A stretch of DNA of 64,000 nucleotides, from positions 1 to 64,000 of the forward strand of contig JAIVFJ010000092.1 of NCBI GenBank assembly GCA_025765615.1, written 5' to 3'. The DNA comes from Zopfochytrium polystomum. Taxonomy: Eukaryota; Chytridiomycota; Chytridiomycetes; Chytridiales; Chytridiaceae. A program made the position numbers and the translations under genes. This document shows positions 27,355 through 39,121 of the stretch, piece after piece (the first letter of the stretch is position 1; the number at the start of each line of letters is the position of its first letter). Under the pieces are notes generated by a model. It worked only from the letters and a program-made list of their open reading frames with translations, was not told the origin of the DNA and made no database searches.

Positions 27355-30300
27355 ATGTCTCAGAGGCAACGGCAGTCATCTACCATGTCTTCGTCATCGT
27401 CGTCTTCGTCTTCGTCATCGGGATCGTCATCTTCATGGTTTAACCAGTTCGCCATTGTCGACCCGGCTACTTTGAATTTGTCGTCGATCGCGTCAAAGGT
27501 GTCCTCCTTCGTTGGCGGCGTCGACGGTGCCTTGGATGAAGCAACCTCCGGAGCCAACAGCAGATCATCGAGACGGGTGGATGAGCCACCACGCGCTACT
27601 CGGTCCTCCAGCAATCGTGGCACGCCTGCGTCTGCGTTTTGGCAAGACGATCGACAGACGGCCAACAAACGGTCTCTGTCGTCATCTGGATTCGTGGCAC
27701 CACCTCACCCCACAAACGGAGTTTCTTCCAGCAGCGCTGGATTTGAGGAAGTAGAAGGTGATAGATTAAGTTTCGTTTCATAGCTGCCAGGCGTTAACGT
27801 TGTTCGAACGATGTTGAAGATTTGGACGCTTTCCAATCACTTTCGCTGTCGCAACCTCATGAAGAGTCGGAACGCGAAATACGCGACCTACGGAACGAGG
27901 TTCGCTGGCGATCGTTCTTCGCTACTTTACTTACATACATTCATCTTTGCGACAGCTGAATCGAGTGCAGGCGGAACTTTCGGATCAGCTGCGCACTCGC
28001 GACAAATACATTCAAACACTTGAGGCACAGCTCGTTTCTCTTCGGGAATCCACTTCTCCAAAAAGTCAGGAGGCGGAGAAAGCCGCTCTACTCAAGGAAC
28101 AATTGGCCAAAGCTGTTTCGCACTTGAAAACTGTTGTCGAGGAGAACCGGAACCTCTCAGCGAAACTTCAAGAGGCAGATGCTGTGGAGTCAGAGCTACG
28201 GAATGAAATAGAAACCATAACTCAAAGATTTGAGCAGCAACCGGTAGCCAGCATCTCAGAAGCCCTTGAATCGCTTCGAAACGAGTGTCAGTTCCTTAAA
28301 AGTCATGTATCAGCTGTGGAACAAACCTTGGAAGAAGCAACTGAACGCGAGATCGAGCTGGAGAGCCGATTGGCTAAGGCCGAGGCAGAAAAAAGCGAGC
28401 TTTCAGGGAGGGAAGCCAGCCTTGTTCAAACTGTCACGGAGCTCATGAATCAGATTGAGCAGCAGTCGTCGAGAAGTTTCGATGAGACGTCGCTAAAGGA
28501 GTCTCTCACTTTGGCTCAAACAGAGATCGAACGCTTGAAGAGTGAGGTGGCAGCCGCATCCGAGGAATCTTCTCAATTACGAAAAGAGAAGGCAGAGCTA
28601 CTGGACGCGCGAAATGACATCTCCTTGCAAATCCGGGCTGTGAAGCAAGAGGCAGGGAGCCTCCGCGAAGCTGCAGGAGACTCGCTTCTGGAGGAGGAGA
28701 GACTGCGTAGAATCAGTGATCTCGAGGTGCAAGTTCAGGATCTGGCGGCTGAAAACAGTGCTTTGGCATATGACCTGGAGCTATCCCAGAAGGCCCATGC
28801 CGAGATTGCAGAAAGGTTGCAAGCACGGACGCAACTGTTCGAATCTTCAGCAGCCACGGCCCGCGTCGCTCTCGATGAGGCAGAAGAGAGGGTTGCTTCG
28901 CTGAAAGCAGAGCTGGATAACCGACTGACGGAAAACCGGGAACTGCAGTCTTATCTCGAAGGCAAATCGGACGAGGTGACATCTCTAACGGAAATGGTGC
29001 GAAAGCTGCAATCCACAATATTAGATCTGGAAGGACAGAGGCAGCAACTTTCACTGGATCTTGAAGAGTCTCGCACTGCTCTATCCGACGCTGCGCGAAA
29101 GGCAGAATCGTCAGACGAGACGGACCGCCTTTCCAAACAAGTTGCACAATTACGTTCAAGTCTGCAGGAGCAACGCGATCAGTACTTGAGGGATTTGGAC
29201 GCGGCGCGTTCGCAAGCTGAACGACGGATGAAGGAGCTTGTTGACGAAAACTTGAAACTGCAACAGACACTCACCGCCACATCGTCGCTGCAAGTTGACG
29301 AACAAGCTCTGCTTTCTTGCCTCGCCGAGATTCGTGGACAAACAGTCCCAAACACGACACAATACCCGCTTCCCACTGCCGTTGTACAACAAATTGACGC
29401 CATTCGATCGCTCATTGAGGAACTGGTTGCAAAGTGCGATCGCCTAGAGAACGAGAAAGTCTCCAAGTCGGAGGGTGTTAAACGATGTAGGTGATCTGTT
29501 GTTTCGTTTAATTAGCACGTATTAACGGTGCGGTTCATAACCAGCATACGAGAATCTCATTGTGGATCTTAACAACGAAATCGAGGAAAAGGACCAGTCT
29601 CTATCTGCTTTGAGGGAGGAGCTAGAATCTGTTCGGGCAAGCCGTGACGGCATATCCAGCGACTACAGTAACCTGTTGGAGAAGGTTAAGAACACTCTTG
29701 CTCCAAAGCTACAAGAGGAGATGGTGAGAATGCACGTTTCCAGAAAGCTCGTGCATTTTAACGTGGAGTCGGCGAAATTGAACAGGATCAAGGTGTTCGG
29801 CTTCGCGCGGAAGTGCAGACCCTGAACGAAGAGCTTTCAAACTTGAGAGAGGAGCGATCGCTGCTGAAAGCACAAATTGCTACTCTTGTCAGTGATGGCG
29901 CCACGCTCCGCGACCAACATGTAGCAGACGAAAAATACAGGGCAGAGGTTGAGTCGACGTCAGAAGCACTTGCGTCCGCTCTTGCAGAGTTGGAGAAAGC
30001 AAACCGGCGACTTGCGGCATTGCAGCTCCACCTCGCGGAGTCCGAGGAGGCAGCAACCCAGGACACCCTTCGAGCAGAAGCTACCGCGCGAGAGTTTCGG
30101 ACTCGTGCCGAGACTCTTGAAAGGGAGCGCGAAGGTTGGGAGGCAATGGCGACCGAGGCCCGGGAGATGGCGCGGCATGCAGAAGAGCGGGCGGCCGACT
30201 GGAAAGCCGAAGCGGAGGCTGTTCGAGAGGAGCTTGCGGCGCTGTCCAAGTACCGTGAGCGGGATGCAGAAAGCCTCGCCAATCTGCAGTCTGTGATTGA

Positions 30301-31470
30301 AGAGTTCCAAGCAGGTGATTTGGGCCGTTTCTCGTTGAAGATGCCCAACGTTCAACAACAGTTTCATAACACTTTCTAACATTTATTCCCGGTGGTCCGG
30401 TTCCAGTCAAACAAGCCGAAATCGACTTTGCTCTGAAAGGCCTTCAGCGACAGCTGGAGGCCGTGCAAGCGGAGTGCGCCGAGTTCCGCAAGCGAGCTTT
30501 TCAAGCGGAAGAACGGCTGGGCGAGCTGATTCGGGAGGACATTCCTGCTGTGGATGAGATACGGGCAGAACTGCAGGAGAAAAACGTCGAAATCGGAAAG
30601 CTTCGAGCGCGCGGTGGGTGCTCTATTTTTTTTTTTTTTTTTTTTTTGGATGGGTTCTGTGCCGCCCCTTTTTGACATGTACTTGGCACACTGGTTGCGG
30701 CTTGCTCCACTTTCCTTTCGGCCGTCCGTCTTTCCCGTTCCCCGATCTCATTCTTGCGGCCGCAGTCATATCTTTGGAAACATACCTATCGGAGGCGATT
30801 CGGCGATCGTCGTCGGCTGAAAACCAGGTGGACAGGCGGCTGATGACGAACCTGCTCGTCCAGTTTCTGTCGACGCCGCGCGGAGACGCGAAGCGGTTCG
30901 AGATGCTCCAGGTCATCTCTTCTGTGCTGCGGCTGTCTGACGAAGACAAGGTCAAGGTCGGACTTTTGCGCAAGGTCGGACCGACCGGTCCGTCGGGAGT
31001 GCCCTCTTCTGGCGAGAGCTTTACAGATCTGTGGATCTCTTTTCTTATCAGGGTAAAGGGAGCGAATTCTTCTTGTTTAATATTTTTTTTGTTAGAAGTC
31101 TTGGGATCAGGCTTTTTGCCCCTTTTTTTCTCTCTTTTATTGAATTTTGTGAGAATTGTTGGTTCGTTGACTTCTTTTTCACCCGACACAGGAAGCCAGC
31201 GGGAACCACGGCAACCGGTCGAATGCGGCGTCCCCGCAGACCGGGACGGTTGGCGGGCAATTCCCACCAGAGTCGTCGCTCGGCGCGCCGGACTCGCCGG
31301 CTACGACGGCGGGGACGGTCGTGTTTGGTGGCAGCGGCGTGGGGGGCGGCGGCGTGGACGGGGCGAGTCCGCGGCTATCGGGCAGCTCGTCGCGCCGGTC
31401 CAGCGGGTTTTTTGGGTGGACCAGTAACAACAACAGCAGCAGCAGCAACGAAAACGACAAGAAAAAATAA
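27355..31470 (+). CDS. RUD3: Golgin with C-terminal GRAB domain (Rud3/GMAP-210 type)
   Basis: Eight exons fit in phase: 27355-27757, 27820-27899, 27956-29486, 29545-29723, 29786-30314, 30407-30613, 30766-31052 and 31192-31470 (~1164 aa). A Ser-rich start is followed by WFNQFAIVDPATLNLSSIAS, which could act as an amphipathic lipid-packing sensor like the N-terminus of GMAP-210. Residues ~155-970 are an almost continuous coiled coil (EKAALLKEQLAKAVSHLKTV and many similar heptads). Near 980-1040 lies a GRAB-type block: VDRRLMTNLLVQFLSTPRGD, AKRFEMLQVISSVL. In Rud3 this domain binds Arf1 and targets the tether to cis-Golgi membranes. The C-terminus is Gly/Ser-rich. The sixth intron contains a T-run. 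The alternative start at 27385 (MSSSS) is possible but would leave the main domains unchanged. Confidence 0.88.
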
Positions 31471-33236
31471 TAAAAAAGGGGAAAAAAAGGCGGTCTGCGG
31501 TGAATGCTCTTCATCTTTGCGATTACCAGTATAGCGAGAGAAAGGAGGAAGTGTACTGCTCCATTGGCCCAATTTTGTGGGCGTGCAGCAAAATCTTTGT
31601 TCAGCCCCCCCACCTTGTGGCATTTCTTCTTGGCATATTTAAGCGACTTTGCAGAGGAGCGTCAGATGGGCAGATAGAGCCCATTGGGGATCAGGATTGA
31701 AGACGGACAACAAAAGGACAAATCCAATTGACCAGACACACAAGTGGGCATAGTAATGTACTATTTGTTAAAGGTTTGGACATTGTATCTGCAGATCTAA
31801 TAGTGCACTGGTTATCGCGCACTGTGCGTGTGCTGAGTGCCGGGTTTGGATTCCCGCTGGTGTGATGCTTTTGCTTGACGTCGAGCCGAGTGCGCATGCC
31901 TTTTAGTAATTCTGCGGAGGTGCCTATGCTTTCCCTACTGTAACGACAGATTGCGCATATTTTCTAGTTCATAATTGGACTCTTCCCATGAAGCCTGGGC
32001 TGCTCAGTGCGTACTGCATGCCAGCTGGGTCCAACAACAGCTTGAGCCTTCCAAGTTGATTTTAGTCCTGGCAGACCAAATGACACACTTAAAATAAATC
32101 CTCAAGAGTTCGCTTCTCAAATTTCCAAGAAAAGTCCAAGAGAGCTTCTTTGTTCTGGGAGATAAGGCTGGTTGTTTTCACTTCGACCACCTTCCTTTCT
32201 TTATTCATATTCTCTCCTTTTGGTGAAAAATTGCGTGAAAAAATGGTCAGGTGTATGATCGAAATCCACCTGATTTTTTGTGTTAGTCCATGATGCATCC
32301 ACAAAATGGGCCATTGGATCACTGAAAATCGTTGCAAGTGAAACATGGATTGAGTGATTGCATGATAAACAAATTAAATTGAAGTTCCGTGAACAGGCCT
32401 TTGTCACATACAGGGTCATCGACCCTGCGAATCCCGAGGGCATATCTCGATTACTGCACCTGTACTTGGTAGCATATTCTTTTGAGAAACATTATATAAT
32501 TGGCCAAATTTTTTTAAAATTGCTGAACAGTCAGAATGTTGTTGGGAAAAAAAAAGAAAAGAACTGATCAACAAATCGACAGACAGACAGACAGGCAGAC
32601 AGACAGACAGACCGACAGCCAGCCAGGTTTTGTATCTTCGCCACCCCCACCCCCTCACAAACATCATCAACCCTTCTGCCTTCCTTCCAAGCCCTCTACC
32701 CCTCCCTTCCTTCCTTCCTTCCTTCCTTCCCTCCCTCCGTCCTTCCTACCCTCGCCCGTCGCAGAATGAGGTGGTTGGTGGAATACAGTCCCCGCTCTGC
32801 TGATCGCAGCTACCTCCTCTCCCCGCCATCTTCAATAGGTGCGTTGTACTTAAAAGTGCTCGTTCCAACTGTCCCCACCCTCCAGATTCCAAACGATATA
32901 CAGTATTATATCTCGATCGGAAAAGAGTCTAATCTCTAACACTCCTCCTCGTCCTTGTTGTTCCTTCTGCCCCCGCCCTTTCCCAGCTGCTGCCGCCGCT
33001 GCCGCCGCCGCCGCTGGATCGAATCAACCCCTTCGGCCCGTTCGCGACCTCCGGTGAAGCGGCTCCATCGAAACGCGGATCTGTTCTCCTCTCTTGTTTA
33101 CCACGGGCCCCAATCGTTCACGGAACAGCAGCAGCAGCACCAGCAGCAACAAAAGGCCGTCCGCAACCTCAAAAGCACTCCTGGGCGGCGATCCTTTAAC
33201 CGTTGTTCCGTCCGTCTGCTGTCGCGCCAGCCGGCA
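31471..33236. other. Intergenic with simple repeats and a tRNA-like segment
   Basis: No protein gene is supported. Holds a tRNA-like stretch at 31790-31866 (listed separately), GACA repeats at 32579-32621 and CTTC/CCTC repeats at about 32700-32750. The last 250 bp include GCC and CAG repeats and should contain the IGO1 promoter and 5'UTR, possibly with an upstream intron ending at ~33230. Confidence 0.5.
31790..31866 (+). repeat. tRNA-like sequence, possible SINE head
   Basis: The stretch has an A-box-like TAGTGCACTGGTTATCG and, about 35 bp later, a B-box-like GGGTTTGGATTCCC, the spacing seen in tRNAs. The acceptor stem does not pair well, so it is not a working tRNA gene. A tRNA-derived SINE or tRNA relic is the likeliest reading. 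Confidence 0.35.
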
Positions 33237-33467
33237 ATGCCTCCCAAAGTGCCCGTTGACGTATCGGTGAGAGTTCTGTTTCCATCGCTTGGCAGTCAGC
33301 CCCTCACCGTTCGACCTTGCTCCCCTAGACTCTGTCGCCAGAGGACGCGGCGTTCTACCAAAAATATGGACGTGTCCCACCAAGCAAGAAAGACCTGCTG
33401 GGAAAGCAAATGAAGGTATGAGTGCCATCTGGACTTGCCCACACTTGTTTTCTCTAACTTTCGCTGC

Positions 33468-33498
<31 letters not shown>

Positions 33499-33712
33499 GA
33501 AGGGAGACAGGAAGTACTTTGACTCTGGCGACTACGCCCTCTCGAAGGCGGGCAAATCATCCCCGAAAGAGGTTGGGTCTCAGCATCCATCGCCGGAACG
33601 AATCCCGCACTCGGTGCCCCAGGTCCTTAAAAAGGACCAGCAGCCAGCGAAAGAATCGAACTTGGCGCAGCAAGTGTTCAGCGTGGGTGGAACAGGCGTC
33701 GAGTCGGAGTGA
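33237..33712 (+). CDS. IGO1: Endosulfine/ARPP-19 family PP2A inhibitor
   Basis: Three exons fit in phase: 33237-33266, 33329-33415 and 33503-33712 (108 aa, usual size for the family). The signature KYFDSGDYALSKAGK lies at ~43-57, with the phospho-acceptor Ser at residue 47 (F-D-S-G-D-Y). Upstream is LSPEDAAFYQKYGRVPPSKK, and GSQHPSPERIPH follows. In yeasts Igo1/2 is phosphorylated at this Ser by Greatwall/Rim15 and then inhibits PP2A-B55, controlling mitotic entry and quiescence under nutrient limitation. The third exon's acceptor is preceded by about 26 consecutive T, an extreme polypyrimidine tract. The start is the only ATG giving this frame in exon 1. Confidence 0.95.
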
Positions 33713-34137
33713 GGGTTTCTTGTTCCTCTGCACCATGCTGGTTAGGTCGATGGCCAGGGGATATGGACGGGGAAAAGCACCGTTGCAGGGTGGGGAAGCA
33801 TTCATCATATCGAAAAGAAATACATCTCTTTGCAGTAGGTCAGCCCACCTCATACTGCTGAGCCGTCTTTCGCGTACCCATTTGTGTTTTGAAGAGATGA
33901 GTTCGCGTCACGCAGCTTCAGTCGATCCATGCATCCTTAATTGACCGACTCAACGCTTCAGCAATGCGCCCAAAGACTATTCCATCTATACTTTCTTTAA
34001 TACTTTTAAGTTGTTTAGAAGCCAAGGCCAGCTAGGAAGAAAAATCCAGCCGAGGTGTGTGTAAAGCGAGGCATTCAGGTTGTTCTTGCAAAGTGAAATG
34101 TATGAGGCCAGCAACGTTGGACGGGGCTGGGAGCCCT
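33713..34137. other. Convergent 3' intergenic region
   Basis: About 425 bp between the IGO1 stop and the stop of the reverse-strand gene. Nothing recognised apart from AT-rich sequence suited to 3' ends. Confidence 0.5.
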
Positions 34138-36018
34138 TCATTCGTCTTCGTGGTCGCCGTCATCACGTCTAGCAACACCAATCTCCGCGAGACCACTGTC
34201 GTCGCCACCGTCGTGTTCGTCGCGGCGCGCGAAATCCCGCTGCAAAAGCTCTTCGTCGTCGGCGCCGTCGCCGCCATCGTCGCGCCTCACAACCCTCTCT
34301 CCGTTGTTGGCGTTGTCTTCGTCTTCGTCGTCGTAGCCGCCATCGCCGCCCTCGCGCCTCACAAGGCCGTCATCCTCCTCCTCCTCGTAGCCACCGTCTC
34401 CGTTGTCCCTGCGCGCAAGCAGCGCCTCCGCCTCCGCCGAGTCCGCGCGGACCGCGTCGCCGTCGTCGCCGCCGCCGTCGTGGTGGTCGTCCAAACCGAC
34501 GACGCCCACTGCGCCCCGCCGCGCGAGCAGCTGCACGTCCGCGACCCCGACCCCGGCGTCCTCCTCGCCCACGCTTCCGTCGTCGCGCCGCCGGATCACC
34601 GAGATCCCTACCGCGCCGCCGCCGCTGCCGCTTCCGCCACCGTACGGCGACTTGACGCCGCCACCGTAGCCGGGGTGTCCGACGGGCGTGACCAGCGGCC
34701 CCGCGGCCGTCGCGCTCTTGCTCTTGCTCTTGCTCTTTGTCTTGTAGTGCGCGTCCTGCGTCGACGACACCGACGACTTGTACGGCGGCTTGCCGTACCC
34801 GGTGGCGGCGGCGGCGGCCGTGGTGGTGGCGGACCTGCGCGAAGAAGAAGGCTTGCCGCCGTACGCCGGACCGGCGGTCCCCTTCGTCTTGGTTTTGGTC
34901 TTTGTCTTGGTCTTGGTCTTTGTGGTCGTCACCGTGTGGGTCTTTGCCGGCGGGCAGGTGGGCGCGGGGCTGCCGCTGTGGTACTTGCGGGTGGACGTCG
35001 ACGACGACGAGGACCACGGCTTTGACGACGCCGTCTTAGTCTTGGAAGGCTTGTGGTACGACGCGCTGGAGACTTTGGACGACGGCTTCGACGACGACGA
35101 CGACGAAGGGTGGTGGTACGACGAGGCGTGCGGCTTGGCGGACGAGGAGGAGGACGCCGAGTACGCGGCGTGGTTGTTGTTGCCGCCGTCTGCGGCGGCC
35201 GCGCTGGGAAGGTGGGCCTTGTACTTTGTCGTCTTGTGCGGCGCGGTGCTGAGCTTTTTCGACGTCGCGGACGGGGTCGCGACCTTGGGGGGCAGCTGCG
35301 ACTTTGTGGTGTGCACCGGCGGCTTGTCGTAGGCGGCTGCCGTCGAGGTTTGCTGCGGTTTCTTGTAGCCAGCGGGGGAGGAAGAAGAAGAGGACTGCTT
35401 GTAGCCGGGTTGTTTTGCCGCGGTCGACGAGGAAGTAGTGTGCTTGTAGACGGGGGAGGTGTTGGAGGACGACGTCGCGTACTTGGTCGTCGCCTTGGTC
35501 GTGGCCGTGGGCAGCTTGTACCCGGGGACGCCCGAGGCGGGCAGCGGCTTCTTGTAGCCGACGGGCGTCGCGCTGGGCGTGGCGGAGTAGGCGGGTGCGC
35601 GCCTGGCTTTTGGCGATCCCGACGCGTCGCTCCCGCCGCCGCTGGCTGGGGTGGCGGCCGCGCCGGCCTTGACGGGAGGCGTGGAGGAGGCCTTGACCCG
35701 GTGGTCGCGGAACTTCATCGACACGGCGGCGGCGGCGCGTCTCCCAAGGCCCCCCGCGGCGTCGCCCTCGTGTTCGCCGGCGTTTACGGCGGCGAAAAAG
35801 TCTCGCGGGTGGGCGCGGCTGCGGAGGATCTCGTCGACCTGGATGTCGTCGGGGGAAACGTAGCCGGCTTCGTCGTGGTCGCTGGAGTCATCAGATTGCT
35901 GGATGGGCCTGGCGTGCAAAAGAGAAGGGGTAACGACAAGGATAAAGACGAGGAGGAAAGCAAGGAACAGCGCGACCCCGCGACGCTGGGCGACCGAGTT
36001 GGGGCTGTAACGCGTCAT
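34138..36018 (-). CDS. Secreted Ser/Thr/Lys/Tyr-rich protein with repeated dibasic (kexin-like) sites
   Basis: Single exon, 626 aa from the ATG at 36018 (an upstream in-frame GTG is not a credible start). Residues ~13-35 (VALFLAFLLVFILVVTPSLLHA) form a signal peptide or anchor. Residues ~80-440 are low complexity with recurring GYKKP/GYK/YK motifs, Ser runs, (TK)n and (KS)n, like wall or mucin-like proteins. The last ~170 residues are acidic and Gly-rich and are punctuated by Arg-Arg: IRRRDD, LLARRG, LLARRD, LVRREGG, VVRRDDGG, FARRDEHDGG, GVARRDDGD. Spacing is 15-45 residues. This layout resembles fungal kexin-processed repeat proteins, where Kex2 cuts after Lys/Arg-Arg in the Golgi. No known domain. 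Function is unknown; the processing idea is inference. Confidence 0.7.
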   Translation of the reverse strand: MTRYSPNSVAQRRGVALFLAFLLVFILVVTPSLLHARPIQQSDDSSDHDEAGYVSPDDIQVDEILRSRAHPRDFFAAVNAGEHEGDAAGGLGRRAAAAVSMKFRDHRVKASSTPPVKAGAAATPASGGGSDASGSPKARRAPAYSATPSATPVGYKKPLPASGVPGYKLPTATTKATTKYATSSSNTSPVYKHTTSSSTAAKQPGYKQSSSSSSPAGYKKPQQTSTAAAYDKPPVHTTKSQLPPKVATPSATSKKLSTAPHKTTKYKAHLPSAAAADGGNNNHAAYSASSSSSAKPHASSYHHPSSSSSSKPSSKVSSASYHKPSKTKTASSKPWSSSSSTSTRKYHSGSPAPTCPPAKTHTVTTTKTKTKTKTKTKTKGTAGPAYGGKPSSSRRSATTTAAAAATGYGKPPYKSSVSSTQDAHYKTKSKSKSKSATAAGPLVTPVGHPGYGGGVKSPYGGGSGSGGGAVGISVIRRRDDGSVGEEDAGVGVADVQLLARRGAVGVVGLDDHHDGGGDDGDAVRADSAEAEALLARRDNGDGGYEEEEDDGLVRREGGDGGYDDEDEDNANNGERVVRRDDGGDGADDEELLQRDFARRDEHDGGDDSGLAEIGVARRDDGDHEDE

Positions 36019-36772
36019 GGGCGTCCTAGCTTCTAGCACGCGGTGGAGGTTCTTAGCTGTTTATTTCGATTTTTAAAATATATTGCAATTTGCTGGTTAG
36101 TAGTTAGAGAAGCAATATCACTGCCGTTAGCCGCTGCCCGCCTTGCTTGCTGTGCAGAATTCTGGAAGGGTCTGATTGGTGGTGGCCTTTGTTCAAGTTT
36201 TTACATACAATCCTATGTGCACCCACCCAGGTGGGGACACTTTCGGACGTTCGCACATGAAGACTTCCCAAAGGTCATGCAGGGCACCAACGGCGAAGTT
36301 TGCGTGCAGCACCCCATTGTTGTTTGCAAACAGGCCGCCTAACGCTCTCCCTAGTTCTGCCAGCCTGCGTTTGAGTACTTGCGAACCACTGCCGCAATAA
36401 GTTCGCGCACTTCCCCAATGCACGCAGCTGGCGCGCTCGGGCGCGGGGCTGGTCGGGGTCAACGCCTCAAGACGCATACGCACGGGGTTGCGGTGCGGTG
36501 CATGGTGCAGTGGGGGATTGCAGAAGGAAGGCCGCAGGCTGCTCAGCTCACTCGCTCGCTTCACGGGGAGTGGGCCCGAGGGGCGGCGGCTGCACTACTG
36601 CATGAATACCCGTCTCCCCTCGCTGGCTTCGCCCTCTGATAAGATTGCGTGCGGCAATTCAATTTTATTCATCAGCAATTCAATCGTGTTCGTTCTTTCG
36701 TCTCGTTTTTCCTCGACCCCTTCTTCGTCTTACTCGCCCGCCCCACGCTCGCGCCGCCTCTGCCAGCCGGTC
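36019..36772. promoter_or_regulatory. Divergent intergenic region
   Basis: 754 bp between divergent genes; expected to hold both promoters. No long repeat or recognisable coding sequence seen. The last 100 bp are pyrimidine-rich, as in a 5'UTR. Confidence 0.4.
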
Positions 36773-39013
36773 ATGGCTTCGCCGCAAGATCTTGCCCATC
36801 GCTGGTTAGAGCTCGACAAGGTAAGCGGCGCTGCTGCTGCTGCGCGCGGCGGGGCGGTCGTGGGAGGGGCAGGGGATCGCGTCGGCACGGCTGTGACTGC
36901 TACAATTACACTGGATTAGCTTCTAAATCCAACGAATTAGAACCCAGCGACGCGCAACGAAATCCAAACATTACTCGATGCTGGAAATGTTGCAGAGCTG
37001 GAGCGCAAGCTGCGCAACCCGATCAAGTTTGGAACAGCCGGCCTGCGAGCAGCGATGGAGGCAGGTTTCGCAGGGATGAACGAGCTCACTGTCATTCAAG
37101 CGTCGCAGGTGATATTCTCGCCGCCCCATCATGCAGCCGTCATAATTGGCCTCTGACGCTCGTGACTCTCAGGGGCTGGCCAAGTACGTGAAAGAGACGG
37201 TGCCCGATGCCATCGAGCGAGGAGTTGTCATCGGCCACGATCATCGCCACCATTCAGAAACTTTTGCCCGCTTGACTGCTGCAGTGTTTCTCAATGAAGG
37301 GTACACAAAGGTTTACTTGTACCGCGGACTCGTTCATACGCCGATGGTTCCGTTTGGTGTCAAGCGCCTTCGAGCGGCAGTGGGAGTCATGGTCACGGCA
37401 TCGTAAGTCAACCCAGCCAACTGGGTAAACATTTGGAAGCTCGTTGTTGAACGTGCGATTCCTCTCTCCAACAGTCACAACCCAAAGCAGGATAACGGCT
37501 ACAAGGTTTACTGGGAGAATGGATGCCAAATCATCTCTCCCCACGACTCTGGCATTGCCAAGCAGATCGCCCTGAACCAGGTCCCGGCCGTTTGGGACGC
37601 CAACTTGTGCGATTCCCACCCTGCATGTATCGACCGCACGCAGGAAATGATCGAAGCCTACTTCAAAACTTTCGACCAGCTGGTGCTGAACCGTGAGGGG
37701 AACGCCACCACAGACCTTAAAGTCGTTTACACACCGCTCCACGGTGTCGGGCTCCCTTTTGCCGAACGGTCACTCGCCGCGTTCAATCTTCCAAAGTTTG
37801 CTGTCGTTGTTCCCTCCCAGGCGAAGCCCGATCCCGATTTCCCAACCCTCGCGTTTCCGAACCCAGAAGAGCGCGGTGCTCTCGACGAAGCTTTGCGCGT
37901 TGCGACCGAGGTTGGCGCCCAACTCGTCGTCGCGAATGATCCAGACGCGGACCGCTTTGCCGCTGCAGAGTACTGGCCGGAAGAGAGCCGCTGGTTCACG
38001 TTCACAGGCGACCAACTCGGGGCTATTTTCGCGTACGGTCTGCTACAAAACGCGCGGCAGCTCGGGACAATTCCAGACGCCCAAATCGCCATGGTCTCAA
38101 CGGCGGTCAGCTCGTCCATGGTGCGGTCCATGGCCGAGGTCGAAGGTTTCCACTTCGAGCAGACGCTGACGGGATTCAAGTGGATGGGCAATCGCTGCGT
38201 TGAGCTTTCAACTACCATGACTCCAAAGTTCGCCTACGAAGAGGCTATAGGATTCATGGTGAATCCGGAAGCAGTGCTTGACAAGGATGGCGTTTCGGCG
38301 CTTGGTGTGTTCCTGGAGCTCGCCGTTAAGCAGCGGGCGTTGGGCCGGACGATGCGCCAGTACTTGGAGGATCTCTACGAGAAGTTTGGCTTCCACCAGT
38401 CAGCAAATCACTACTTCTTGTGCCACGATCCGCAGCTGATTCAGAGAATCTTTGAAAAGATCCGTTTCGGAGCGGCAGACTCGAGCGATTGGTCCCACAG
38501 GACTGAGTTCAAACGAGACGGGGTAATGAGCCGTTTCTTCCCGTTGACTTCAAGCTTTGACTTCGCGTTGTCATTTTGACGCTCCCCATCTGGCTCCAGA
38601 AAACGCTCCGATATCCCAAGTCGCTCGCAGGAGTTCCAATTTCGTATATCCGGGACCTGACAGTCGATTTCGAAGTTGAGAAGTTGGATGAACTTGGTGC
38701 CAAGGGTGCACCAATCGAAGTTGGACCGAAAGAATACCGAGCGTCTCTTCCTTTGTCTCCTGAAATGATCACGTTTCGTTTCCAAGATGGCATAGTAACT
38801 TTGCGAACGAGGTAGGCGCGGACTATGGCAACGCTTCTGTTTAACATTTTTTGTCTTTCTGTTGGTGTCAAACATAGCGGAACGGAACCCAAGATCAAGT
38901 ACTATATTGAAAAGAGGGGCAGCAACCGTGCTCAGGTTGCGAAGGACCTCCAGTCTGTGGTCGAGGCTGTTGGCCGAGAGCTTCTCGAGGCGTCCACAAA
39001 CGGCTTGAAGTGA
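36773..39013 (+). CDS. PRM15: Phosphoglucomutase/phosphopentomutase (alpha-D-phosphohexomutase superfamily)
   Basis: Six exons fit in phase: 36773-36820, 36941-37108, 37173-37402, 37475-38522, 38600-38811 and 38878-39013 (613 aa, normal for the PGM2 type). Landmarks: IKFGTAGLRAAM near 55; the phosphoserine loop VMVTAS|HNPKQDNGYKVYW with catalytic Ser149 split by intron 3; metal loop NDPDADRFAAA (~303-312); sugar-binding TGFKWMGNR and EEAIGFMV; and the phosphate-binding RTSGTEPKIKYY (~567-578), split by the last intron. Cytosolic enzyme interconverting ribose/deoxyribose-1- and -5-phosphates and, more slowly, glucose phosphates, linking nucleoside salvage to the pentose pathway. The QDNGYKVYW variant after TASHNP is characteristic of the PGM2/phosphopentomutase branch. 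Its stop is 108 bp from that of the convergent cyclin gene. Confidence 0.96.
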
Positions 39014-39121
39014 TTCCTCCAAAGAGGGCGGATGAAGCAGGGACCATCCAAACATGAATGCTTTGTATTCAACAAAATGCAAAACGAGTGCTACTATCAA
39101 CCCAGCGTGTCGTTAAATAAT

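Noticed and set aside
34057..35025. Forward ORFs over the secreted-protein gene
   Set aside because: Low-complexity Val/Ala/Arg shadows; the reverse frame has a signal sequence and ordered repeats.
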